Assembly: GCA_964437515.1 (NCBI GenBank)
Contig: CAYTHB010000030.1
Location: 1 to 32,230 of the forward strand
Source of the DNA: Sterolibacterium sp964437515
GTDB taxonomy: Bacteria; Pseudomonadota; Gammaproteobacteria; Burkholderiales; Rhodocyclaceae
Length of the DNA stretch: 32,230 bases
Direction of reading: 5' to 3'
Shown here: one piece after another, positions 22,447-29,999 of the stretch
How positions within the stretch are numbered: position 1 is the stretch's first letter
How the letters are laid out: each line of letters opens with the position of its first letter
Made by a program: the position numbers and the translations under genes
Notes under the pieces: model-generated
What the model saw: only the letters and a program-made list of their open reading frames with translations
Databases searched by the model: none
Told to the model about the DNA's origin: nothing

Positions 22447-23547
22447 TTACTCGTGATGATTCATGGCTTGATAGCCATGGCGTTTGATGAGTTCATCACA
22501 CTCGGCAGATTTGAGATCTTCGCGTGCCATTTCGGCCACCAGTTCGGCAAACGTTGTGCGCGGTGTCCAGCCTAGTTTTTGTTTGGCTTTGCTCGGGTCA
22601 CCGAGTAGCGTTTCAACTTCGGCCGGGCGGAAGTACCGTGGATCAACGGCGACGATGGGGGTGTTTTGTGCAGCGGGCGCATTGAGCCAGTAGCCTTTTT
22701 CGTCGATGCCCGCCCCCTCCCAGCGAATCTGCATTTCGAGTTCTTTGGCAGCGGCTTCAACGAATTCACGCACGCTGTATTGCACGCCGGTTGCAATGAC
22801 GAAATCTTCGGCTTGCTGTTGCTGCAACATGAGCCATTGCATTTCCACATAGTCGCGGGCATGTCCCCAGTCACGTTTGGCATTGAGATTGCCGAGGAAC
22901 AAACAGTCTTGCAAGCCTAGCTTGATGCGTGCCAGTGCGCGTGTAATTTTGCGGGTAACGAAGGTTTCGCCGCGAATGGGACTTTCGTGGTTGAACAGGA
23001 TGCCGTTGCAGGCGTACATGCCGTAAGCCTCGCGGTAATTCACGGTAATCCAGTAGGCGTAGAGCTTGGCCACGGCATAAGGGCTGCGTGGATAAAAAGG
23101 TGTGGTTTCCTTTTGAGGAACTTCCTGTACCAGGCCGTACAGTTCGGAAGTGCTGGCCTGATAGTAGCGCGTCTTTTTTTCCAGCTTGAGGATGCGAATG
23201 GCTTCGAGGATACGCAACGCTCCCAAAGCGTCTGAATTGGCCGTGTACTCAGGTTCTTCAAAGCTCACTGCGACATGGCTTTGAGCAGCGAGATTGTAGA
23301 TTTCATCCGGCTGCGTTTGCTGAATGATACGAATCAGGCTGGAGCTGTCGGTCATGTCGCCATGATGCAGGATCAGGCGGGGATCGGGTTCATGGGGATC
23401 CTGATAGAGATGATCGATTCGATCCGTATTGAACAGCGAGGAACGGCGTTTGATGCCGTGCACCGTGTAACCCTTGTTGAGCAGAAACTCGGCCAGATAG
23501 GCGCCGTCTTGTCCGGTAATGCCTGTGATGAGTGCGATTTTTGTCAT
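22447..23547 (-). CDS. gmd: GDP-mannose 4,6-dehydratase
   Basis: This enzyme converts GDP-D-mannose to GDP-4-keto-6-deoxymannose, the first step to GDP-L-fucose. The 366-residue product is a short-chain (extended) dehydratase. The Rossmann motif is 'ALITGITGQDGAYLAEFLLN'. 'GIKRRSSLFNTDRIDHLY' and the catalytic 'QASTSELYGLVQEVPQKE' and 'YPRSPYAVAKLYAYW' (Tyr/Lys pair) follow, as do 'NGILFNHESPIRGETFVTRK' and 'LGNLNAKRDWGHARDYVEMQ'. The start MTKIALITG at 23547 is preferred over an in-frame ATG 17 codons earlier, which would overlap fcl. It follows fcl by 22 nt. Confidence 0.97.
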   Translation of the reverse strand: MTKIALITGITGQDGAYLAEFLLNKGYTVHGIKRRSSLFNTDRIDHLYQDPHEPDPRLILHHGDMTDSSSLIRIIQQTQPDEIYNLAAQSHVAVSFEEPEYTANSDALGALRILEAIRILKLEKKTRYYQASTSELYGLVQEVPQKETTPFYPRSPYAVAKLYAYWITVNYREAYGMYACNGILFNHESPIRGETFVTRKITRALARIKLGLQDCLFLGNLNAKRDWGHARDYVEMQWLMLQQQQAEDFVIATGVQYSVREFVEAAAKELEMQIRWEGAGIDEKGYWLNAPAAQNTPIVAVDPRYFRPAEVETLLGDPSKAKQKLGWTPRTTFAELVAEMAREDLKSAECDELIKRHGYQAMNHHE

Positions 23548-23569
23548 GGTCGTTGGTCTGCCGTAGGGT

Positions 23570-24529
23570 TCAGGCATGGTGTTCAAGAAAGTCGGCATAA
23601 GCCGCTGTCAGCCCGGCTTCCAGCGGAATACGGGCTTTCCAGCCGAGTTGTGTCATGCGGGAGACATCCAGAAGCTTGCGTGGCGTACCATCGGGTTTGC
23701 TGACATCGAAACGAAGTTCTCCCTGAAAGCCGACTGTTTTGGCCACGAGTTCTGCCATTGTTCGGATGGTCTGATCGCTGCCGCAACCAATATTGACCAG
23801 CGGAGGACCCTCCAGTGCGAGGAGTTCTGCATAACGATCCTCGGAGAGCTGCATCAGGTGCAGACTGGCTTCTGCCATGTCATCGCTGCTGAGGAATTCA
23901 CGCAAGGGTGTACCTGTTCCCCAAATGATGACTTCTTTGTCACCCCGCATTTTGGCTTCGTGCATCTTGCGGATGAGCGCAGGCAAGACATGCGAATTGG
24001 CGAGATCGTAATTGTCGCCGGGGCCGTAGAGATTCGTGGGCATACAGGCGATGTATTGGGTGCCGTATTGACGGTTATAGCTCCAGCACATTTCGATGCC
24101 GGCAATTTTGGCGAGTGCGTAAGGGCGGTTGGTGGCCTCCAGTGGGCCGGTCAACAAATAGTCTTCGCGGATGGGTTGCGGACAGTTGCGCGGATAGATG
24201 CACGAGGAACCCAGAAACAATAAACGCTGCACGCCGACGCGCCAAGCCTCATGAATGACATTGGTTTGAACGGCCAGATTGCTATGTATGAATTCGGCGG
24301 GATAGCTGTTGTTGGCATGTATGCCGCCGACCTTCGCCGCTGCAAGGATCACATACTCAGGCCGTTCAGCTTCCATGAAGGCGCGCACGGGTGCTTGTTC
24401 CATGAGGTCGAGTTCGGCATGGGTGCGTAGCAATAAATTGTCATAGCCCTGTTTTTGCAAGGCGCGAACGATGGCGGAGCCGACGAGGCCGCGATGACCT
24501 GCGATATAGATTTTGGCGTGCTTTTCCAT
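23570..24529 (-). CDS. fcl: GDP-L-fucose synthase
   Basis: This is the epimerase-reductase that turns GDP-4-keto-6-deoxymannose into GDP-L-fucose with NADPH. The 319 residues include the nucleotide-binding 'KIYIAGHRGLVGSAIVRAL', 'AAAKVGGIHANNSYPAEFI' and the catalytic 'FLGSSCIYPRNCPQPI' (Ser/Cys). They also include 'NRPYALAKIAGIEMC' (Tyr/Lys pair) and 'MPTNLYGPGDNYDLANSHVL'. All motifs are intact. The order here is fcl before gmd, the reverse of the common gmd-fcl order. It begins 28 nt after tyrA on the same strand, with no obvious ribosome-binding site, suggesting read-through from the amino-acid genes. Confidence 0.97.
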   Translation of the reverse strand: MEKHAKIYIAGHRGLVGSAIVRALQKQGYDNLLLRTHAELDLMEQAPVRAFMEAERPEYVILAAAKVGGIHANNSYPAEFIHSNLAVQTNVIHEAWRVGVQRLLFLGSSCIYPRNCPQPIREDYLLTGPLEATNRPYALAKIAGIEMCWSYNRQYGTQYIACMPTNLYGPGDNYDLANSHVLPALIRKMHEAKMRGDKEVIIWGTGTPLREFLSSDDMAEASLHLMQLSEDRYAELLALEGPPLVNIGCGSDQTIRTMAELVAKTVGFQGELRFDVSKPDGTPRKLLDVSRMTQLGWKARIPLEAGLTAAYADFLEHHA

Positions 24530-24557
24530 AGGACGGAGGATGGATAAAGGGAGTTTA

Positions 24558-25466
24558 TTATTCCGGAGAAGCGTGTTGATCCGTTACGTTTTGTTTGGTT
24601 TCTAGCCAGGTATTTCGGGTGTGTCTTGCCTTGTCGAACAGGGCTTCGAGTCCGGTGCCGTCGGCGCTGGCCAGTAGTACACGGATACGCATCAGTTCAG
24701 CCTGATAGGCATCGAGTTCCCGCAGAAGTGCCGTGCGATTGGACAGACAGATATCACGCCACATTTCGGGATGGCTACTGGCAATACGAGTGAAATCGCG
24801 AAAGCCGCCTGCGGCGAAATCAAGGAGCTGCTGTGCGTTGTCGCGTTGGGCAAACTCATGCACTAGTGCGTAGGCGAGCAGGTGGGGCAAATGGCTGACT
24901 GCCGCAAAAATGGCATCGTGGGTGGCGGCAGACAACTCGCTGACTTGCGCGCCACAGGCGATCCACGCGTCGCGCACGCGTGCAACAGTGGCCGGTGCAT
25001 TTTCTTCGAGGGGTGTGAGCACGACCCGACGTTGCTGGTACAGGTCGGCCAGAGCCGCTTGCGCGCCACTTTTTTCTGCACCGGCGATCGGATGGCCGGG
25101 GACGAATTGAGCGATCTTGTGCCCCAACGCGGCACGCGCGGCGGCCACCACGTCTTGCTTGGTGCTGCCAGCATCGGTGACGATCGTATGTGGCTGCAGA
25201 TGTGGCGCGAGCTGGCGCAGCGTGGCTTCTGTGTGGCTCACCGGCATGGCGAGCATGACCAGATCGGCGTGGTGCAGGGCTTCTGTCCAGTCGGTGGTGT
25301 ACGCGTCGATGACCCCGAGTTGCAGTGCGGTTTCGAGCGAGCGGGTGGTACGTCCCATGCCGATCACTTGCTCCACGGCAGTGGCTTGTTTCAATGCCAG
25401 CGCAAAAGAGCCGCCGATCAGGCCGACCCCGCAGATGACTATTTTTTGCAATGCAGGCGTGCTCAT
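24558..25466 (-). CDS. tyrA: Prephenate dehydrogenase
   Basis: This enzyme oxidatively decarboxylates prephenate to 4-hydroxyphenylpyruvate for tyrosine synthesis. It is a 302-residue monofunctional form without a chorismate mutase domain. The N-terminus has the NAD(P)-binding 'IVICGVGLIGGSFALAL'. 'VTDAGSTKQDVVAAARAALG', 'FVPGHPIAGAEKSGAQAALA' and 'HLPHLLAYALVHEFAQRDN' are family landmarks, and 'GGFRDFTRIASSHPEMWRDI' completes the set. It follows hisC by 6 nt. In many betaproteobacteria aroA, cmk and rpsA come next, whereas here GDP-fucose genes follow. Confidence 0.97.
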   Translation of the reverse strand: MSTPALQKIVICGVGLIGGSFALALKQATAVEQVIGMGRTTRSLETALQLGVIDAYTTDWTEALHHADLVMLAMPVSHTEATLRQLAPHLQPHTIVTDAGSTKQDVVAAARAALGHKIAQFVPGHPIAGAEKSGAQAALADLYQQRRVVLTPLEENAPATVARVRDAWIACGAQVSELSAATHDAIFAAVSHLPHLLAYALVHEFAQRDNAQQLLDFAAGGFRDFTRIASSHPEMWRDICLSNRTALLRELDAYQAELMRIRVLLASADGTGLEALFDKARHTRNTWLETKQNVTDQHASPE

Positions 25467-25472
25467 GAAAAA

Positions 25473-26570
25473 TCAGCGTGCCAGAGCCAGTGCTTCGAGG
25501 AAGCGTGCGTTCTCGCTTTCGAGACCGATGGTGACGCGCAGATGTTCGGGCATGCCATAGTTAGCCAGCGGGCGGACGATGATGCCTTGTTTGAGCAATT
25601 TCTGGTTGATCGCGGCAGCTTCCTCAATTCGGAAGGTGACGAAATTGCCGTGTGCCGGGATGTGGCTCAAGCCCAGCCGTTTGAGTCCGGCGATGATTTG
25701 TTCCAGACCGCGTTGATTAAGTTCGTAACTTTCAGCGAGAAACAGATGATCGTCGAGCGCGGCACGGGCTGCGGCCAGCGCGAGATTATTGACATTGAAG
25801 GGTTGGCGCAGACGGTTCAATAGGTCGATGACTTCAGGCGCGCCTAGCGCGTAACCAACACGCAGCCCCGCTAGTCCATAGACCTTGGAGAAGGTGCGGG
25901 TGATGATGAGATTGGGGAAAGCGTCCAGCCAGCAATGGGTGTCGTCGAGGCTGCCACGTAGCGCGGGGGGTAGATATTCGTTATAGGCTTCATCGAGCAC
26001 CACAATGACATCGGTAGGTAGGCTTTCGAGGAAGGCGCGGATTGCGGCGGCGGGCAGGAAAGTACCGGTCGGATTGTTGGGGTTGGCAATCCACACCACG
26101 CGGGTATCGGGACGGATGGCGGCGCGCATGGCGGCGAGGTCGTGGCCGAACTCATGTGCTGGAACGACGATGCTTTCTGCGCCGACACCTTGCGTCGCCA
26201 GTGGATAGACGGCAAAGGCGTATTGCGAAAATACGGAGGACTGCCCGGCGGCCAGAAAGACGCGGGCGATATAGTCGAGCAGGTCGTTCGAACCATTGCC
26301 AAGGATGACGCGATTGGGGCTGAGGCCATGACGTTCGGCGAGCGCTTGAATCAGGTCGAACTGGTCGGGGTAGCGTGCCAGCCCGGAGAGTTCGCGTTCG
26401 ACGGCAGCACGTGCCAGACGGCTCATGCCCAAAGGGTTTTCGTTGGAAGCCAGTTTGACGATGCGTTCCACGGGGATGTTCATTTCACGCGCCAGGGCGG
26501 TGATCGGTTTGCCGGGCGGATAGGGGGCAATGGCGCGGATATGGGCGGGTGCCTGTGCGGCGAGGCTCAT
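25473..26570 (-). CDS. hisC: Histidinol-phosphate aminotransferase family enzyme
   Basis: This is a PLP-dependent aminotransferase of 365 residues, fold type I. Landmarks are 'KLASNENPLGMSRLARAAVE', 'RVILGNGSNDLLDYIARVFL' and 'VWIANPNNPTGTFLPAAAIR'. The PLP lysine region is 'ITRTFSKVYGLAGLRVGYAL', and 'HGNFVTFRIEEAAAINQKLL' follows. Set between pheA and tyrA, it may also act on prephenate- or phenylpyruvate-type acids, as HisC paralogues in this locus often do. Histidine synthesis genes are not nearby. The sequence cannot separate the two roles. Confidence 0.93.
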   Translation of the reverse strand: MSLAAQAPAHIRAIAPYPPGKPITALAREMNIPVERIVKLASNENPLGMSRLARAAVERELSGLARYPDQFDLIQALAERHGLSPNRVILGNGSNDLLDYIARVFLAAGQSSVFSQYAFAVYPLATQGVGAESIVVPAHEFGHDLAAMRAAIRPDTRVVWIANPNNPTGTFLPAAAIRAFLESLPTDVIVVLDEAYNEYLPPALRGSLDDTHCWLDAFPNLIITRTFSKVYGLAGLRVGYALGAPEVIDLLNRLRQPFNVNNLALAAARAALDDHLFLAESYELNQRGLEQIIAGLKRLGLSHIPAHGNFVTFRIEEAAAINQKLLKQGIIVRPLANYGMPEHLRVTIGLESENARFLEALALAR

Positions 26571-26598
26571 GTCGGAAAACCTTGAAAGAACGAAAAAA

Positions 26599-27714
26599 TC
26601 AAATCACGGCTGCGGGGTAGCTGCCGAGTATCTTGAGAAAACCGGCACGTTCGCCGAGTGCCTGCAATGCGGCAGCGAGTTGCGGGGTTTGCGCGTGGCC
26701 TTCGACATCAATGTAAAACACATAAGCCCATTGTCCGCCCCCCAAGCTCCCCAAACCACGTGCAGGACGGGATTCAAACTTGCTCATGCTGATGCCATGC
26801 GCGGCAAATGGAGCGAGCAGTTCGTGCACTGCACCGGCGCGGTTTTGTGCCGAGCAGACCAGCGAGGTCTTGTCTTGTCCCGAAGGGCCGGCATCATGCG
26901 CGCCGAGCACGAGGAAACGCGTGGTGTTGTTTGGTTCGTCCTCGATTTTTGCGGCGAGGATATTGAGTGCATAACGCTGTGCTGCGGCTTCGCCGGCAAT
27001 GGCATACGTGTCTGCTTGTTCGGCGGCGAGGCGTGCCGCTTCGGCATTGCTGGCCACCGGTAGGCGCGGCACGCCCGGCAGGTGGTTGTTGAGCCACTCA
27101 TGGCACTGCGCGAGGGATTGGGCGTGAGAATAAATGCAGCGTGGCGGTTTTGCAGGATCGATCTGGGTGGACTGACCGAGCAGATTTTGATGCACGCGCA
27201 GGCTGACTTCGCCGCAGATTTTGACGGGTGAGGAGAGCAGCAGGTCGAGTGTGCGACCGACTGCGCCTTCGGTGGAGTTTTCCACGGGAACCACAGCGTA
27301 ATCGGCCTGCCCGGTTTCCACGGTACGGAAGGCCGCATCGATGCTGGCGCAAGGGGTCAGCGTGGGGGCTGCGCCAAAATGCTTGCGCGCCGCCGCTTCG
27401 GTGAACGTGCCCTCCGGCCCCAGATAGGCGATGCGCAGGGGTTGCTCAAGTGCGAGGCAGGCGGACATGACTTCACGCACGATGCGTTGCACCGCCTCAT
27501 CCGGCAAGGGACCGGGATTGGCTTGTGCCATACGGCGTAGCACCTGTGCTTCGCGTTCCGGGCGATAGATCACGCCTTGCTTGATTTCGCCGATGCGATG
27601 CGCCAGACGCGCCCGCTCGCTGACGAGGCGCAGCACCTCGTCGTCGATGTGGTCGATGCCCTCGCGCAGGCGGGCAAGTTCAGCTTGTTCGCCCGTGGCA
27701 CTCGTGGTGGACAC
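26599..27714 (-). CDS. pheA: Bifunctional chorismate mutase / prephenate dehydratase
   Basis: This enzyme makes phenylpyruvate from chorismate in two steps. The 371-residue product has an AroQ chorismate mutase domain at ~10-95 ('LREGIDHIDDEVLRLVSERA'). A dehydratase domain at ~95-275 follows ('RIAYLGPEGTFTEAAARKHF', 'ADYAVVPVENSTEGAVGRTL', and the catalytic TRF in 'NNTTRFLVLG'). A C-terminal ACT domain ('GISMSKFESRPARGLG') carries the ESRP motif that binds phenylalanine for feedback inhibition. The start codon is GTG. It abuts the serA stop with no intervening base, using GGAGAG inside the end of serA as ribosome-binding site. Confidence 0.97.
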   Translation of the reverse strand: MSTTSATGEQAELARLREGIDHIDDEVLRLVSERARLAHRIGEIKQGVIYRPEREAQVLRRMAQANPGPLPDEAVQRIVREVMSACLALEQPLRIAYLGPEGTFTEAAARKHFGAAPTLTPCASIDAAFRTVETGQADYAVVPVENSTEGAVGRTLDLLLSSPVKICGEVSLRVHQNLLGQSTQIDPAKPPRCIYSHAQSLAQCHEWLNNHLPGVPRLPVASNAEAARLAAEQADTYAIAGEAAAQRYALNILAAKIEDEPNNTTRFLVLGAHDAGPSGQDKTSLVCSAQNRAGAVHELLAPFAAHGISMSKFESRPARGLGSLGGGQWAYVFYIDVEGHAQTPQLAAALQALGERAGFLKILGSYPAAVI

Positions 27715-28899
27715 TTAGCTCTCCAAGGGCAGGAAACGCACCGCCAGCACGCCTTCGATGGCGGTCATCGTGTCCAACGTTTTTTGCGGCACGCTGCTGT
27801 CTACGTCAACCAGCGTGTAGGCCATGTCGCCGCGTGATTTGTTCATCATGTTGTGGATGTTGAGTCCGGCTTGCGCCAGTACGGTGGAAATCTGTCCGAC
27901 CATATTGGGCACGTTGGCGTTAGCGATGGCGAGACGATAATTCGATTCGCGCGGCATGACGACGTTGGGGAAGTTCACGGCATTTTGTACATTGCCATGT
28001 TCGAGATAGTCGCGCAGTTGATCGGCAACCATGATGGCGCAGTTTTCTTCTGCTTCGCCCGTGGATGCGCCCAGATGCGGCAGGGCGATGACCTTGGGAT
28101 GGCGGTTGATTTCCGCCGAGGGAAAATCGCAAACGTAGCCGCCGAGTTTCTTGGCATCGAGTGCGGCCAGCACGGCGTGGTCGTTGACTACCTGATCGCG
28201 CGAGAAGTTGAGCAGGACAGCCGCATGTTTCATCTGGCCGATGTTGTCGGCGTTGATCAGGTTGCGCGTGGCATCGAGCAGCGGCACGTGCACCGAAATG
28301 AAATCGGCATGCTTCAGCACTTCATTGATGCTCTGCGCTTTCTTGACCTGTGCCGAGAGACTCCAAGCGGCATCGACGGTGATTTCCGGGTCGAAGCCGA
28401 GCACGTTCATGCCCAGGCTGAGTGCGGCATCGGCGACCAGACAACCGATCTTGCCCAGACCGATCACGCCCAGCGTGCGTCCGGCGAGTTCGTAGCCGGC
28501 ATAGGTTTTCTTGCCGTCTTCGACCTTCTTTTCCATTTCCGCATCGGCGGGGTCGAGGGCGGCGACAAAGCTCATCGCGCCGCCCAGATTGCGTGCGGCC
28601 AGCAGCATGCCGGCGATTACCAGTTCCTTGACGGCATTGGCATTCGCGCCGGGCGCATTGAACACGGGCACGCCGCGCGCGCTCATGGCTTTCACCGGAA
28701 TGTTGTTGGTACCCGCCCCGGCGCGGCCAATGGCGCGCACGCTGGTCGGGATGTCTAGTTTGTGCATGTCGGCAGAGCGCACCAGCACGGCATCGGGAGT
28801 CTTGAGATCCTTGCCGGTGGTGTAGCGTTCGGTGGGCAGACGCTTGAGGCCGTTGGCGGAAATCTGGTTGAGGATGAGAATCTGATAGTGGGTGGTCAT
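27715..28899 (-). CDS. serA: D-3-phosphoglycerate dehydrogenase with a C-terminal ACT domain
   Basis: This enzyme oxidises 3-phosphoglycerate to 3-phosphohydroxypyruvate, the first step to serine. The 394-residue product carries 'SVRAIGRAGAGTNNIPVKAM', the NAD-binding 'TLGVIGLGKIGCLVADAALS' and 'HADFISVHVPLLDATRNLIN'. The catalytic His lies in 'VIALPHLGASTGEAEENCAI', and an ACT domain covers the last ~75 residues ('GLNIHNMMNKSRGDMAYTLV'). ATG 28899 (MTTHYQILIL) has AGGAGAGG just upstream. A longer open frame to 29244 runs antisense-like through serC in another frame and is not coding. It sits 14 nt after serC, so two consecutive serine steps are adjacent. Confidence 0.97.
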   Translation of the reverse strand: MTTHYQILILNQISANGLKRLPTERYTTGKDLKTPDAVLVRSADMHKLDIPTSVRAIGRAGAGTNNIPVKAMSARGVPVFNAPGANANAVKELVIAGMLLAARNLGGAMSFVAALDPADAEMEKKVEDGKKTYAGYELAGRTLGVIGLGKIGCLVADAALSLGMNVLGFDPEITVDAAWSLSAQVKKAQSINEVLKHADFISVHVPLLDATRNLINADNIGQMKHAAVLLNFSRDQVVNDHAVLAALDAKKLGGYVCDFPSAEINRHPKVIALPHLGASTGEAEENCAIMVADQLRDYLEHGNVQNAVNFPNVVMPRESNYRLAIANANVPNMVGQISTVLAQAGLNIHNMMNKSRGDMAYTLVDVDSSVPQKTLDTMTAIEGVLAVRFLPLES

Positions 28900-28913
28900 G
28901 ATGCCTCTCCTGA

Positions 28914-29999
28914 TTATTGAGCGTGCTTGGCTTCGAATTCCTTCATGTACTCGACCAGTGCCTGCACGCCTTCGATGGGCATGGCGTTGTAGATCGAAGC
29001 ACGCATGCCGCCGACGGAGCGGTGGCCTTTGAGCTGCACCATGCCGCGTGCCTTGGCACCCTTGAGGAATTCCTCGTCGAGTTCGGCATTGGCGAGCGTG
29101 AAGGGAATGTTCATGCGTGAACGATCTTCCTTCTTCACCGGGTTCTTGAAGAACTTGCTCTGGTCGAGGAAGTTGTAGAGCAGGTTGGCCTTGGCAATGT
29201 TTTTCTGCTCGATGGCGGCCAGCCCGCCCTGTTTCTTGAGCCACTGGAACACCAGTCCGGCGATGTAGATGCCGTAGGTGGGCGGCGTGTTGTACATCGA
29301 ATCATTTTCGGCGTGGGTCTTGTAGTCGAGCATCGCGGAAGGCGCGGGCTTGCCTTTGCCGATCAGGTCTTCACGGATGATGACGATGGTCAGCCCTGCC
29401 GGGCCGATGTTCTTCTGTGCGCCGGCGTAGATCATGCCGTATTTGGAAACATCGACCGGTTTGGAGAGGATGTTCGAGGACATGTCGCAGATCAGCGGCA
29501 CATCGCCGGTGTTGGGAACCCAGTGAAACTCCACGCCGCCGATGGTTTCGTTGGCGGTGTAGTGCACATAGGCGGCGTTCGGATCGAGTTTCCAGGTGCT
29601 TTGTGCGGGGGCGTAGTTGAAGTTGCTGTCTTCAGCCGTGGCGACCACATTCGCCTTGCCAAAGCCCTTGGCGGCCTTGATGGCTTTCTTCGCCCATTCG
29701 CCGGTATTGACGAAATCCGCGCTGCCCTTGTCGGCGAGCAGATTCATCGGGATCATTTCGAATTGCAGTGATGCGCCACCCTGGAGGAACAGCACCTTGT
29801 AGTTGGCGGGAATCGCCATTAATTCGCGCAGATCGGCTTCGGCTGCGGCGGCAATCGCCATGAATTCCTTACCGCGATGGCTCATTTCCATGACCGACTG
29901 ACCGCTGCCTTGCCAGTCGAGCATTTCGCTGGCGGCCTGTTGTAGCACTTCGGCGGGAAGGGCGGCGGGGCCGGCACTGAAGTTGATGGCGCGTGTCAT
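28914..29999 (-). CDS. serC: Phosphoserine aminotransferase
   Basis: This PLP enzyme converts 3-phosphohydroxypyruvate and glutamate to phosphoserine, and acts in pyridoxal phosphate synthesis in some bacteria. The 361 residues start MTRAINFSAGPAALPAEVLQ. They include 'GSGQSVMEMSHRGKEFMAIA', 'VLFLQGGASLQFEMIPMNLL', the PLP-lysine region 'GMIYAGAQKNIGPAGLTIVI' and 'TPPTYGIYIAGLVFQWLKKQ'. The C-terminal 'HRSVGGMRASIYNAMPIEGV' is also typical. The start overlaps the gyrA stop as ATGA, which is strong evidence for coupling. Confidence 0.98.
   Translation of the reverse strand: MTRAINFSAGPAALPAEVLQQAASEMLDWQGSGQSVMEMSHRGKEFMAIAAAAEADLRELMAIPANYKVLFLQGGASLQFEMIPMNLLADKGSADFVNTGEWAKKAIKAAKGFGKANVVATAEDSNFNYAPAQSTWKLDPNAAYVHYTANETIGGVEFHWVPNTGDVPLICDMSSNILSKPVDVSKYGMIYAGAQKNIGPAGLTIVIIREDLIGKGKPAPSAMLDYKTHAENDSMYNTPPTYGIYIAGLVFQWLKKQGGLAAIEQKNIAKANLLYNFLDQSKFFKNPVKKEDRSRMNIPFTLANAELDEEFLKGAKARGMVQLKGHRSVGGMRASIYNAMPIEGVQALVEYMKEFEAKHAQ

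Noticed and set aside
23548..23598. 17-residue N-terminal extension of gmd
   Set aside because: It overlaps the end of fcl and precedes the conserved MTKIALITG start.
24882..25823. 313-codon plus-strand open frame opposite tyrA/hisC
   Set aside because: Antisense to two certain genes. Composition reflects the opposite strand's codon pattern, and no recognisable domain was seen.
27853..28758. 301-codon plus-strand open frame opposite serA
   Set aside because: Antisense shadow of serA with no family resemblance.
28900..29244. N-terminal extension of the serA frame (509-residue open frame)
   Set aside because: The extension overlaps serC in another frame on the same strand. MTTHYQILIL with AGGAGAGG upstream is the family-typical start.
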